A stretch of 64,000 nucleotides of DNA from Gerris lacustris (Eukaryota > Arthropoda > Insecta > Hemiptera > Gerridae). The stretch lies in NCBI GenBank assembly GCA_951217055.1, contig OX578286.1:14223050-14287049 (forward strand). The letters run 5' to 3'. The notes beneath the pieces are model-generated. The model saw nothing but the letters and a program-made list of their open reading frames with translations. It was not told where the DNA came from and searched no databases. How positions within the stretch are numbered: the stretch's first letter is position 1; each line of letters starts with the position of its first letter. A program made the translations under genes and the position numbers. Shown here one piece after another: positions 21,715-33,045 of the stretch.

Positions 21715-22642
21715 AATGCAAGACTGAATAAATATTACCAAACTGATACATAAAATAATCAAACACTAACAGAAAATTAAAAGACACTTAAAGAATTATT
21801 TAAAGTAAAAAAAAACTGCAAAAACACTAAAAGTTTTTTTAATTATTCAATTCAGTTGCTTTTTAATTTGAAGTAATTTAGATTAAGATCTTAATGAACT
21901 AACTGTATATAATAAATATATATATATATATATATAATTGATGTTTTATATTATTTATATTGTGTTAAGGCCTTCACCCCTTTTGCAACCCACGCTGTGT
22001 TGTCCTTATACGTTGAAAAACCCTTAAAGCATGACATAAAAATTGTAATAACATTGTTACATAAATGTGACACCCTTATGTCACTAGTAATCTTGAGACT
22101 TAAAATTGTGACATGATTTATAATATTAAATAAAATCGTGGCATAGAAACATTGTACATACTCTTAATGATATTATGACACGAAATTGTGACATAGATTC
22201 ATGATTTGATCATCAAAAATGATAATGATGAAATTGTTATTAAGAAAACAAGAACGGTCCAATCCAAGTTAGATTCTCAACAAATTGATTATAAAAAGGA
22301 CAGTATAACATAAAATGTTATCATATAAATGTGATGATAACATTACTATATATCGTGTAATAGAAATGTGGCAATCTCTTGACAATATCTATTGTAGTCA
22401 TTAAACTTGTGGTCTTATGACTTATTATTTATAACTATATATTCATTTTTTTCCAGTATTAAATAATATAAATGAACGAGGTCCGATATGTCTGGCGCTT
22501 CTACTTAGTGTGTACACACAAATCCTGTCGGCGTAATGCCAAACAAAGCTCGTAAAGATAAATAATGTCAAATATTCAAGTGAATAATATAAATGACTAT
22601 ATTAATTTCAACATAGAAATTTAATTAAAAAAAGGCAACAAA
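21715..22642 (+). promoter_or_regulatory. Upstream module of receptor exon L1
   Basis: About 930 bp are similar to the region in front of L7 (from about 37988). It holds the palindrome ATTAAGATCTTAAT at 21882-21895, a TA repeat, a GTGTTGTCCTTATA block, several TGACAT or GTGACA motifs at about 22030-22200, and the leader CATAGAAATTTAATTAA just before the ATG. Conservation across paralogues suggests a promoter, though duplicated non-functional DNA cannot be excluded. Confidence 0.55.
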
Positions 22643-23545
22643 ATGAATTTATGGACAAACTTTAAAAGATATTTTCAATATCACAGTGAAAAAGACTGTC
22701 TAAAACCTTTATTGAACTTATTAAAATTTGAAATGTTTCCAATTAATACGGATCTTGAATATTCAAAAAGAAAAATGTTCTATTCCTTGTTCTATTTGAA
22801 TCTAACTGGTCTTGTTTTTATCTCATTTTCTTATGACACAATGAATAAAATGTTAGATTTTATCATTGGGGATTTGTATCCATTTCAAAGAAAAGCTATG
22901 TTTTTTCAACTGAACGCACTAGTGGTTATAGGTTGGTTTATTTCATTGGTGAATAGTATTTTATCTCAAAGTATCCTCAGAGTTTTTCAACATCTTTGTC
23001 AAATAAGAGTGCATCTAAATCGAATCAATTTATTTATTATCTTAAATATGAATATGTTCTTCATTAGACTTGGCTATTGGATTATTCTTTTTACAATTAG
23101 TTTATCCATGTCTGTATTCCATTTTTCAAGTATTAACTTTATATTAATGTTTTTCTTACAATTTTATTCTGTCACTCGGTTAAAATTGTGCTACGAATTA
23201 TTCAATTCAGTTATAAACATTATAAAAATTAATTTAAACGTTTGCAATAAATTTATGAAAAATCCAAATTTAAATGTTACTAAAAGAAATAGATTTCAAA
23301 TAATTTTAAATTCTATTGATAACTTATTCAAATTGAATTCAAATATTAGTGTTGAATCATTTGGTATTCAAATTTTCTTAATAATTTATCTCTATTCTCT
23401 TTTTGTTTTTCTTCATTCGTATGTAGCTTATTTGGTTTGTAATTTACCATTTAACATGGAATTATCAAGTGTACTTATGGGCTTACTGTATGCAGTAACC
23501 ATAGTTTTGTCAGTTATAACGTCTATTTCTCGATTATCTAATAAG
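22643..23545 (+). CDS. Gustatory receptor-like exon L1 (TM1-6), type A
   Basis: Encodes 301 residues from an ATG preceded by the conserved leader to AAG|GTAGTT. Family knowledge: insect gustatory receptors are seven-helix membrane proteins that act as ligand-gated cation channels in sensory neurons. Seen here: hydrophobic segments near residues 46-66, 82-104, 127-150, 155-175, 237-262 and 273-295, and an FGIQIFL motif at the start of the fifth, similar to the FGxQLL motif of this family. TM7 and the C-terminal TYxxxxxQF motif are missing and must come from another exon. Type A marks are NKMLDFIIGD and FPFQRKA. The donor is weaker than in neighbouring exons. Without splicing the frame stops at 23572. 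Confidence 0.72.
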
Positions 23546-23599
23546 GTAGTTATTTTACAGTTTCTATTATAAAATATATTTTTTAATTTAGACTGTAAG

Positions 23600-24512
23600 G
23601 CGCTGTGCACACTGAAGAAACAAGTTTCATGAAACTTGAAACTTTAATATCATAACACACTTGATTTAAAACATACAATAAACAGGTCAAGTGTGTGCTA
23701 GTCAGCACACAGCGAGGGTCCGTAGGCCACACTATATAGTGTTTAACTGTAAAGTGTATAAACAGTGTTTTTTTAAAATGCTAAAAAGCTTACTTTGAAC
23801 CATTCTAAGGGTCTGATATTCTCAAAACTGAACTTGAAAAATATTTTTTTAAGTCACTATATTTTTAAAATATGTGGGTAGGTACAAGACACATACATGC
23901 CAAATTTCAAAGTGATCGGACGAAAGGTGTAGCCATGAGAGCGTGCGAGAGGACGGACAGACAGACACACGCAGGAAAATATAAGGGTCCTTGGTTTTGC
24001 CTACGAACCCTAAAAAGGAGCACATTGCGTTTCTTGAAACTGCAGTTTCATGAAACTAGTTTCATGTAACGTGAAACTTTAGTATCATGACACACTTGAT
24101 TTAAAACATACAAAAAGGAGCACATTACGTTTCTTGAAACATGTTTCACACAACCAAAAAGTCAGGTTTCGTCGAAACCAAGTTTCATGTTTATTGTTTC
24201 GTTTATAATTTCAGTTTTGATTATTGCCTTTTGTTTAGTGTTCAGTTGTTTGTGTCGTTTATTTAAAATGAGTGCAACTGAACACCAAACAAAACGGAAT
24301 AATCAAAACTGAAATTAAAAGCAAAACCATAAACATGAAATCACTTGCTACTTGGTTTCGACCAAACCTGACTTTTTGATTGCGTGAAAAATGTTTCATT
24401 AAAGTACAGTTTCAAGAAACACTGTGTGCTCCTTTCTGTATGTTTTAAATCAAGTGTTTTCATGATACTAAAGTTTTACGTTTCATGAAACTTGTTTCTT
24501 CAGTGTGTGCCT
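23600..24512. repeat. Foldback element rich in TTTCATGAAA palindromes
   Basis: The left end has CACACTGAAGAAACAAG followed by TTTCATGAAACTTG. The right end, at about 24470-24511, is its inverse, ending CTTCAGTGTGTGC. Inner copies of the same motifs recur near 24035-24190 and 24330-24420. A second inverted element, with ends AGGGTCCGTAGGC and GCCTACGAACCCT, is nested at about 23714-24012. Confidence 0.6.
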
Positions 24513-25361
24513 AAATGTCAGAAGTTTTTTATAATTATTTTTAAGAACAGAGATACAATGAAATAAAAATTTATCAAAACAGTGGCGTATCCAGTGGCTA
24601 GGTCTGGAGGGGGCACATTCTAAGTCAGTTTAGATGGGGGGGGGGGGGGGGGGCGTAGTGGTAAGAAGAAAAGGGAACTACTTATTTAACAAAGCTTTTT
24701 TCAAATACAATTTTTTAGTAAAACCAACAGCGACAACGCTATGAAGTGTTAAAGATCGCTAAAACGTTTAATAGTTGTTACACAATAAACAATATAACAA
24801 TAAAGTAATATAACAATAATTTTAATGTTAATATAACAATAATTTTAATGTTAATATAACAATAAAGTACATGATAGGATGCGAGGAAGCTATGTGCTAT
24901 ACTAATTGGCAGTCTATTTTTTTTTTTATTACACCACTTTATACAGGTTTAAACTAAGAAATTGTAAAGTTTGTGGTTTTTCGGCGCCCTTGGCGCTTCG
25001 TCGAGGTTGAAAACTAGGCATTTTATTAGGGTATCTACACCTAGTTCGACATAAAAAAAAAACAGATCTGCTGAATCTTTTGCAAGTTAAAATTTCTTTT
25101 ATTGGACTACGACTGTTACTTGGAACTTGGTAAATAGTTAAATATTCATTTCTTTTAGAAGTGAACAGAGGGAATAGGGATTCGGAGGGGAGGAGGGTTT
25201 CACTCCCTACTTGTTTTCGGTTTTGTCTTTTGCAAATCTGAACGTGAATTGTATGCTATCTAGATCAAGATAATTCAGTTAAAGGTGGGCTAGAGGTTCC
25301 CCCTTTACCCTCTCACACTATGTTAGTGGAACAAGAAATATAACTATTAATGCATTTCAGC
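24513..25361. other. Spacer with G-run and short AT tandem repeats
   Basis: It contains a G-run at about 24637-24653 and three imperfect copies of TAATATAACAATAA-type units near 24790-24870. No gene is seen. Confidence 0.5.
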
Positions 25362-26390
25362 TGGTGAAAACACACGGGATAGAAAACTAGCATATAGTTT
25401 TTACTATAGGTATAGTAAACTAGCATACATTTACACATGAGCTCTAGTTTTAGTCAGCTATACGTATAATTTACTATCCTATAGTCGAACTATACACTAT
25501 ACAGAAATATTACTATACAGAGGGACCATACGAGAAGCAATCAAAACTATATAACCCTCACTTTTGTGTTTAAATGAATGCCTAAATAAACTCCACTAGT
25601 TCACCTTCTTGCCGCTAAAGAAAAAAACGTAGAAAAACTGCTAGAGCTATCAACTATACGCTATTCATTCTAGTTGGTATAACTGCAAGTTTTTGTATAG
25701 TCTATAATAAAGGTGGTCATACGGGGATAGTTTTCTACTATAATAATAATAATAATAGCTTTATTGACACTTCACAGAAGCAAAAGCCACCCTCAATGAG
25801 GGGTAAAGGTCCATTATCTTGTGTATAATTTTACTATTCTATTCCAGCTATGTCTGTTATGAGCAGATCTAAACCATACACGACCTAATCTCTCTACAAG
25901 CTCATCTCTCCATCTTACAGCCGGTCTTCCCATACTCCTGATGAATCCATATGGTGACCATTCCGTTAGTATCTTAGTCCATCTATTGTTGTCCATCCTG
26001 TACACATGTCCAGCCCATTTCCATTTCAGTTCATGACTCTTAACCATCAAGCTTGTTCCACTTTCTTTTATTATAAGTCTATTTTTAATCCTCTCTCTTT
26101 TGCTTATTCCGTGCGTTGCTCTCAACATTTGGCACTGAGTTGATACTAATTTTTTATCTAGTTGCTGGGTCATAGACCAGGTCTGACATCCATACATTAT
26201 TGTTGGGAAAACACAACTTTGTGCTTAAGGTTTCTTGATACATTGCTTTTCAAAAGTTTTCTACTATACTATAGCTAAAAAAAAAAAAACAAGCGTATAG
26301 TTCAACTATACGAATAGTTTGGACTATACGAATCAGTCACACAGCTATAGTCACACTATAGCAAAACTATACGCTAGTTTTCTATCCCTT
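25362..26390. repeat. Foldback MITE with nested retroelement fragment
   Basis: The arms GGGATAGAAAACTAGC near 25376 and GCTAGTTTTCTATCCC near 26373 are exact inverses. Both ends continue with ACTATA-rich sequence. A minus-strand non-LTR retroelement fragment, with an ATA/AAT-repeat boundary at about 25738-25755, is inserted in the middle. Confidence 0.6.
25814..26197 (-). pseudogene. RTE/CR1-like reverse transcriptase C-terminal fragment
   Basis: About 127 residues contain YGCQTW, then KWKWAGHVYRM, and GRPAVRWRDELV before a Trp-rich end and stop. This is the classical C-terminal region of non-LTR retrotransposon polyproteins (YGxExW, WxGHVxRM, GRPxxRWxD). Endonuclease and YxDD parts are absent, so it is a 5'-truncated insertion. 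Confidence 0.8.
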
Positions 26391-26439
26391 ATGTTGTCAC
26401 CTTAAGAAATTATATATGATAATAATATTTCACCCTGTT

Positions 26440-26661
26440 TATATTTGTATTAATTTATTAACAGCCCTCACAATAAATAATCATTTTAATAAATTTTTAT
26501 CTTTCTTATTTTTCATTTCATTATAAATTAAAAGAAATGAATTATTTAACTTATTATTTATAATTACATATTAATTAATAATTATTTTTTGCCAGTTTTA
26601 AATAGTACAAGTGACCATATTAATTTAAACATAGAAATTTAATTAAGAAATAAGCAACAAC
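26440..26661 (+). promoter_or_regulatory. Upstream module of L2, mosaic of two leader types
   Basis: 26500-26545 resembles the leader in front of L5 and L6 (CATTATAAATTAAAAGAAATG), while 26598-26661 carries the leader common to most exons, with GACCATATTAATTTAAACAT and CATAGAAATTTAATTAAG. The older leader type thus seems to survive upstream of the one now used. Confidence 0.5.
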
Positions 26662-27558
26662 ATGAATTTATGGACAAATTTTAAAAGATATTTTCAATTT
26701 CACAGTGAAAAAGACTGTCTTAAACCTTTATTGTACTTATTAAAATTTGAAATGTTTCCAATCAATACAGATCTTGAATATTCAAGAAGAAAATTGGTCT
26801 ATTCCTTGTTCAATTTGAATATCAATGCTCTTATTTTAATCTCTATTTCATATTTTACAATGGATAACTTTTTACACATTTTTCTCAGAGATTCTTTTCA
26901 AATATGTGCCGTATCGTTTCAATTATCCGCTCTTATAAGTTTATCTTGGTTTAATTCATTACTGAATTGTTTGACATCTCAAAGTATCTTTAGAATTTAT
27001 CGACATCTTCGTCAAATAAGAATGTATTTACATCGAATCAATATATCCATTATTTTCAACATTAATATGTTCATTATAAGAATAGTTTACGGATTTATTT
27101 TCTGCATTGTTAGTTTTTTTACTGCTTTAAAATATATCTTTAATATTTATGACATTTTAATAACTTTTGTACGATTTCATTCAATAGTTCGTTTACAACT
27201 TTCCTACGAATTATTCGATTCGGTTATAAACATTATAAAAATTGATTTAGATTTTTTCAATAAATTATTGAAAAACCCCAATTTTAATGTTAATAAAAGA
27301 AATAGATTTCAACTAATTTTAAATTTTATTGATAACTTATTCAAATTGAATTCAGATATTAGTATTGTATCATTTGGAATTCAAATTTTCTTATTTATAT
27401 TTACCTATTCTCTTGTTGTTTTTACTAATTTGTATATGATTTATTTAACAAATATTGTAAAATTGAATGTCGATAATTTAAGTTTAATTATGAGTATATT
27501 ATATTCTATGTCCATAGTTTTATCAGTTATAATATCTATCTCTCAATTAACATATAAG
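26662..27558 (+). CDS. Gustatory receptor-like exon L2 (TM1-6), type B
   Basis: Encodes 299 residues to AAG|GTAAGT; unspliced reading stops at 27573. The N-terminal block through FPINTDLEYSRRK is shared with nearly all exons of the array. Type B marks are MDNFLHIFLRDSFQ, the HLRQIRMYL loop and LFDSVINIIKIDLDF. Hydrophobic segments are near residues 46-66, 82-104, 127-155, 157-175, 237-262 and 273-295. Typical Gr proteins are 350-450 residues, so 50 or more residues including TM7 must lie in later exons. No lesion is seen. Confidence 0.73.
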
Positions 27559-27599
27559 GTAAGTTTATTTTAAATGATTTATTATAAAATAAATTTAAG

Positions 27600-28710
27600 T
27601 AAGGAATACTAAAATCAAAAATGGGCAATATACAAAAATGTCTGTCTGTCTGTCTGTGATTTATAAACTTCGACACCGATCGCCATTAAAGTTGGCACAT
27701 ATATAGGGTGGCCCAAAAGTCTCCCCCCCCCCCCACTCCCAATTTTTGAACTGTTTGAGATAAATTAATCAAATTTAGAGGATCCGTACCATGTAAAGGA
27801 AAGTTTGTTTTCCTCCAGAAGGGAGAAAAAATTAACTTTCCCCCCTACTTTATAGGGAGGAAAGGATTCCATTACAGCCTAGTTGTGAAAATCGTGGCAG
27901 AAAGTAAAAATCGTGGTGGAAAGTAACAGTAGAGCCAACTTATTATTCTTTAAAACTCAGTGTTGCCTGTTTTGTAACTAGTAGCAGTTTCTTTTTAACT
28001 GAATGTTTCGACTGCTTAACAGCTTTATCTAAAAATATTAGAGTTTAAATAACACGTACTTTTGATTGCAGTGATGCTTTAATTTTTATCGTCATTTTAA
28101 AATGTCGTATGACTTCATAATTGAGTTTAAACAAGACTTATACAAAAGAGGTAGGTTATGTCTAATAAGGTTATATTTATGTTTTTGATTTCTCGTATTT
28201 TAGAGTTAAACACAAATAAATTAAATATTATTCAGTTGGTCATTTTGTAGTATTATTAAACATTTGAATTATTATTATAGTTACATAGTTATAGAAAGTC
28301 ATTATAGAAATCAAATAAAACATAGTTGGAATTGATGAATTGCACATTTAATTTATATTATTTTTTTTTACTACAAGATGTTATAAAACTTTTTCTTTTG
28401 TTTTTAAAAGTCATTTTTTAAAATAAAAGGTACAAAAATTTGTAAATTAAGTTATTAATACTTTAATAAATAGATAAATCGAAATCTTAGGTTTTATTTG
28501 TGTTGATTTTCTTCCTTCTAGAGGAAAAATCTTGTACGTACCATGGGAGCAAAAAGTCATAGTACCCTCGCTATAATTAACTCCCTCGGCTACGCCTCAG
28601 GATTAAACTTCATGGTTCCCTCGGCTGCGCCTCAGGATCTCAGGAACTAACTAAAACGCTCAGGGTGTAATGACTTTGTTTCCTCCCTTGGTGCGTAAAT
28701 AACTATTTCA
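27600..28710. repeat. Spacer with foldback element related to 16295-17815
   Basis: It starts with a fragment that has TGTCTGTCTGTCTG and GCCATTAAAGTTGGCACAT, as in the Helitron-like sequence at 36755. A foldback unit follows from about 27785 (CTCCAGAAGGGAG) to 28520 (TTCCTTCTAGAGG), with the same CCCTCGGCTAC and GCTCAGG tail to 28710. A C-run lies at 27721-27734. Confidence 0.45.
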
Positions 28711-28974
28711 TGCAATAGTGGAGTAGGGGGCAACCACCCATTTTGCCCCAGGCCACCCAACTTTAAAATTTCAAATTGGAGTGTATGTTTGATTGCAGAT
28801 TTGAATTCTATGGTCTCCTGAACTTGTTCCCCCCTTTATTTTACATCATAGATCATAGCAAAGTGCCTCTTTTTAGAACATCACCTACATTGAACCCCTA
28901 GGCAACAAGTTACTTCATATTTTCCCTTCCTTTCTAAATGTTGTTATTTTTTTTTAATTAAAATATCTCTCCAC

Positions 28975-29170
28975 TATCCCTACTATCCTTCGGCTGCGAA
29001 TTTTAATGCTCTCGTGTCAATCATTTGGTTAAAATTTAATGGTTTATTGGATCGTTATTCCCTATAAAAAGCCAACAGAAGGTTTCTGCAAGCTTCCTCG
29101 CTAGCCCTGTATTTTCATAAAGCCTGTTTGTGTTGATTAAAAATTAATTTCTCAGAATTTGAGTCATGCT
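28975..29170 (-). pseudogene. Short gypsy-like gag relic with AT tail block
   Basis: AAAGCCAACAGAAGGTTTCT and the following GCTTCCTCGCTAGCCCTGT match the gag relics at 30330-30825 and 34330-34980. A block with GTGTTGATTAAAAATTAAT then follows, as upstream of L8 and L9. A receptor-array palindrome, ATTAAGATCTTAAT, is at 29251-29264. Confidence 0.45.
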
Positions 29171-29387
29171 TGATCAAAATGTTCATTTTATCCTAATTAA
29201 ATTGCCGATAAACATTATTAGTATGGGCATTGTAATTAAAAGTAATTTAGATTAAGATCTTAATGAACTGTCTTAGAGGCATGATTATAAAAATTAAATT
29301 AAATCGTGGTATACAAATATATTAGATAATTGTAATAATATTATGACATAGAATCATAACAGCAGAGATAAGTCATATGACACTTAA

Positions 29388-29797
29388 TCATATTTTTTCA
29401 ACTGAACGCACTAGTGGTTATATCTTGGTTTATTTCATTGTTAAATTTTATTTTATCTCAAAGTATCTTTAGGGTTTTTCAACATCTTTGTCAAATAAGA
29501 GTGCATTTAAATTGAATCAATTTATTTATTATCTTAATAAATATGAATATTTTCTTTATTAGAATTGGATCTTGGTTTATTCTTTACATTGTTAGTTTTT
29601 TTTATTCATGTCTTCAACTTATTTATCGGATATTAACTTTTTTTATTGTCTTGATTACAATTTTATTCAGTCACTCGTCTACAATTGTCCTACGAATTAT
29701 TCAATTCGGTTATAAACATTATAAAAATTTATTTAGACTTTATCAATAAATTTGTGACAAACCCAAATTTTAATGTTACTTAAAGAAATAGATTTCT
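29388..29797 (+). pseudogene. Receptor relic L3, middle part of a type A exon
   Basis: From ATTTTTTCAACTGAACGCAC onward it matches L7 and L1 from TM2 to the loop before TM5. Frames are broken by an extra AA near 29536 and by further indels near 29600 and 29780. The N-terminus and the TM5-TM6 region are missing. It lies about 130 bp after a palindrome of the upstream module, so the deletion has removed the first part of the exon. Confidence 0.8.
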
Positions 29798-29903
29798 TTA
29801 ATTGGGGGGAGTTGGTTGCAACGATTACTCCAAATAATTTCTTAACTTTCATCCCTAAAGACCCCTAAAATAATAAGAATAGAATGATAAATTAAGGGAA
29901 AGA

Positions 29904-30097
29904 AATGAATTTAAAATCATACTTCAAAAGATATTTCCAATTTCACAGTGAAATAGACTCACTCAAACCTTTATTATACTTATTAAAATTTGAAATGTTT
30001 CCAATCAATACGGATCTTGAATATTCAAGATGAAAATTTGTCTATCCCTTGTTTTATTTGAGTATCAATGCTCTTGTTTTAATCTCTATTTCATAGT
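29904..30097 (+). pseudogene. Receptor relic L4, N-terminal part
   Basis: It begins MNLKSYFKRYFQFHSEIDSL like L5 and L6, carries TGA in place of the second Arg codon of the usual EYSRRK motif, and stops in TM1 near 30097. Unrelated sequence follows, starting TGTTGGGGCTCC at about 30104. The leader ATAAATTAAGGGAAAGAAATG is of the L5/L6 type. Confidence 0.8.
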
Positions 30098-30103
30098 GTA
30101 ACA

Positions 30104-30329
30104 TGTTGGGGCTCCAGAGACCCAACGTGTTTCTCTCAGGGTTAAACAAAAATGAGACTTAGTGGGGCACATAGCTTCCTTGCGGTTAGATCACTTGACA
30201 AATGTATGTATGAAATAAGTGTAAGCACATAAGCAGAATAAAGTCTAATGAAGGTCAAAGGTGGAGGTTTCTACCAAAGGTTTCTAGGCTAGGGGCTAAA
30301 AAAAAAATGTAAAAAAATATTTACATTTT
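30104..30329. other. Unidentified insert after L4
   Basis: Unique, less AT-rich sequence begins TGTTGGGGCTCCAGAGACC and interrupts the L4 exon. It could be part of an LTR or another mobile element, but no matching end was found. Confidence 0.3.
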
Positions 30330-30825
30330 TATCCTAGCATTGCTTAATTTTTTTAACATTGAAGTTATTCTTTATTCTTTTATTTTTCTCTTCTTCTATT
30401 TTCAAATATCACACAATGATTTTAGTCTATTTGTAAATTCAAAAAAATCTCTCAACCTCCTTTCAAAGACTCCTCTTAAACTTAAATCTTGCACTAAAAA
30501 TTGTAACATTCGGTTTATAAACTTTATTAAAACTATGTTTAATGCTTTCGTGTTAATCAATTGGTTAAAATAAAATGGTTTGATGGTTCTTGAAGCCCTA
30601 CAAAAGCCAACAGAAGGTGTCTGCGAGCTTCCTCATTAGCCCTGTCTAAGTTTCTTAGTTCCTTAATTTGACAAATTTTCTCAAATTGTTCAGTATATTC
30701 TTCCACAATTATGTTTTCTTTGTCGAATTCATAAAAATTATATTTTTCAATTTTAGTACTTAACAAAATTGAAGTGGTCTTATTCTCTTCTACTTCCCCC
30801 ACCTCATCTCATGCATTCCTTCAAT
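30330..30825 (-). pseudogene. Gypsy-like gag relic
   Basis: On the minus strand 30802-30557 encodes about 81 residues with EEYTEQFEKICQI and EEARRHLLLAFVGLQEPSN. The further part to about 30340 is out of frame. The pattern of an amphipathic YxxQFE helix followed by LLLAFVG fits the start of a gypsy/mag-type gag domain. It is broken, with no protease or polymerase nearby. A better-preserved copy is at 34330-34980. Confidence 0.5.
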
Positions 30826-31404
30826 ATCATGTTTTTTTTTTTTTTTTTTTTATTTCGGTCGCCAATGCAGAATATGCTCACAAGATAACTATATTATATT
30901 TCTCATTATATAATTTTTTTTTTTTTTTTTTTTTTTTTGACTGGCGGGAAAAGACAACGGCTCCTGCAGGGCAAAAGTTATATAATTATAAAAATTAAAT
31001 TATATATAAAAGTTATATAATTATAAAAATTAAATTATATAAAATAAATTAAATTATATAATTATAATAATAAATAACAATATTATAATAAATATATTAA
31101 AAATTCAGAGACGCCCAGAACTGGTATCAACATTGAAGTTATTATTTTATTTTTCTCTTATAGGATTTTGTTCCATTTAGTAAAATTACCTTTAGTAATG
31201 AAAATTGACACCTTTTTGTTTACGAAGCTTTTAAAACAAAGGCAAATATCTAAATATTTTATTTGAAGGTGGGATCTAAGCACCCCACTTTTCCCTCTCA
31301 CACTATGTTAGTGGAACGAGAAGTATAATTATTAATACATTTCAGCTGCTATATCAATATTATAAGAAGCTATAAAGAAGAATAACAACATAGAAGAAGA
31401 AGAT
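30826..31404. other. Spacer with T-runs and AT repeats, duplicated at 35000-35400
   Basis: It contains long T-runs at 30832-30850 and about 30910-30938 and an ATTATATAA-rich zone. It includes CAGAGACGCCCAGAACTGG, which recurs near 35136 and marks a shared duplication upstream of L5 and L6. Confidence 0.5.
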
Positions 31405-31880
31405 ATAGTAGTAGTAGTAGTTACCTAGTACTTCCTACTAGACGGGTAGGACGAACCACTTGTTCGAACCTCGCAATCAGGCCTACATTGGACCCATTTT
31501 ACTTCCCCGTGGTGGAGAGTTCCAGCTACTTCACACATCATACATTTGTACATTGTACCGCCGAAGCGAGTATGATGTGGTCAATAGTAAGCTATATGAG
31601 CGTGCTTCAAAGTGTGGGGGAAGAGGATCCCTCAGGGGGTCCCCTCGCCCTACTCCGACCTCGAACCATAGATACAGATCACATCTCATGACACGGATCG
31701 AACCCACTAGACAGCGTGGGGGAAGAGAACCCCTCAGGGGGTGTCCCTCGCCCTGCTCTGTCCACGATTCATAAATGCATTCAGTGTATCACGACCTGGG
31801 ATCGAACACACGACCTCGAGTTGCCTCGACTCAGTGATAGCTGCATGGTGTCTTTACCGCCCTGGCTCCCTAGAGAAGAA
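31405..31880 (-). repeat. tRNA-derived SINE with internal duplication
   Basis: A (TAG)n tail and the body block CATTGTACCGCCGAAGCGAG match the copy at 12405. The right half carries GGGATCGAACACACGACC, the complement of a B-box. GAGGATCCCTCAGGGGGT and its repeat near 31723 show an internal duplication not seen in other copies. Confidence 0.65.
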
Positions 31881-31981
31881 GAACATATGATCGTAATTTC
31901 ACCCTGTTTATATTTTTAATAAATTTATTAACGGTTTGTATCTTTTTAATTTTTCATTTCATGATAAATTAACCCAAAAAA

Positions 31982-32882
31982 ATGAATTTAAAATCATACT
32001 TAAAAACGTATTCCCAATTTCACAGTGAAATAGACTCACTCAAACCTTTATTATACTTATTAAAACTTGAAATGTTTCCGATCAATACCGAACTTGAATA
32101 TTCAAGAAGAAAATTGGTCTATTCCTTGTTCTATTTAAATCTAACTGGTCTTGTATTTGTCTATTTCTTATTTTACAATAGATGATTATTTACACACTTT
32201 TCTCAGGGATTCTTTTCAAATAAGCGCCGTATCGTTTCAATCATCACTTTTAATAAGTTTATCTTGGTTTAATTCATTGCTTAATTGTATTTTATCTCGA
32301 AGTATATTTAGAATTTATCGACATCTTCGTCAAATAAGAATGCGTTTTAATCTAATCCAAATATTCATTATTTTCAACATGAATATGTTCTTTATAAGAA
32401 TAGTTGTCGGTTCTATTTTCTGTATATGTCGGTTTTTTATTGCTTTAACATATTATTATATCTTTAGTATTTATGATATTTTAATAAATTTTGTACAATT
32501 TCATTCAATTGTTCGTCAACAATTTTCCTACGAATTATTTGATTCAGTTATAAACATTATAACATTTTATTTAGATTTTATCAATAAATTATTGAAAACC
32601 CCAAATTTTAATGTTACTAAAAGAAATAGATTTCAAATAATTTTATATTCTATTGATAACTTATTCAAATTGAATTCAGATATTAGTGTTGTATCATTTG
32701 GAATTCAAATTTTCCTAATAATATTTACCTATTCTCTTTTTGTTTTTATTAATTTGTATATGATTTATTTAATAAATATTGTAAAATTGGAAATTGATAA
32801 TTTAAGTTTTATTATGAGTACATTATATTCTATGTCCATAGTTTTATCAGTTATTATATCTATTTCTCGATTAACATACAAG
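31982..32882 (+). pseudogene. Gustatory receptor-like exon L5, type B, with one 2-bp deletion
   Basis: Reading starts MNLKSYLKTYSQFHSEIDS and is open to about 32160. Comparison with L2 and L12 shows loss of 2 bp near 32162, just after the VLVS-equivalent of TM1. The rest is then open in the next frame from TM1 to AAG|GTAAGT at 32882. Otherwise the exon is complete, including the FGIQIFL motif and TM6. This single lesion suggests a recent pseudogene, a polymorphic null allele or a sequencing error. It lacks the common leader and has ATAAATTAA upstream of the ATG. Confidence 0.72.
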
Positions 32883-32919
32883 GTAAGTTTATTTTAAATG
32901 ATTAATTATAAAATAAATT

Positions 32920-33045
32920 ATATTTTACGATTTTGGTAGTATTCATACTACGGAAAATTATAATTATTATTAACTACGGGAAACAAACAGAGAAAAATAC
33001 ACTCCAGCGCCGGGATTTGAACCATATATAGAGGCCCGTGGTTTG
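32920..33045. repeat. Truncated copy of the tRNA-like foldback element
   Basis: The left arm matches 297-425, including CTCCAGCGCCGGGATTTGAA. Most of the right arm is deleted, leaving TATATAGAGGCCCGTGGTTTGA. It lies 38 bp inside the presumed intron after L5. Confidence 0.7.

Noticed and set aside
31460..31919. Three overlapping + strand frames of 67-104 codons
   Set aside because: They lie inside a SINE and its internal duplication.
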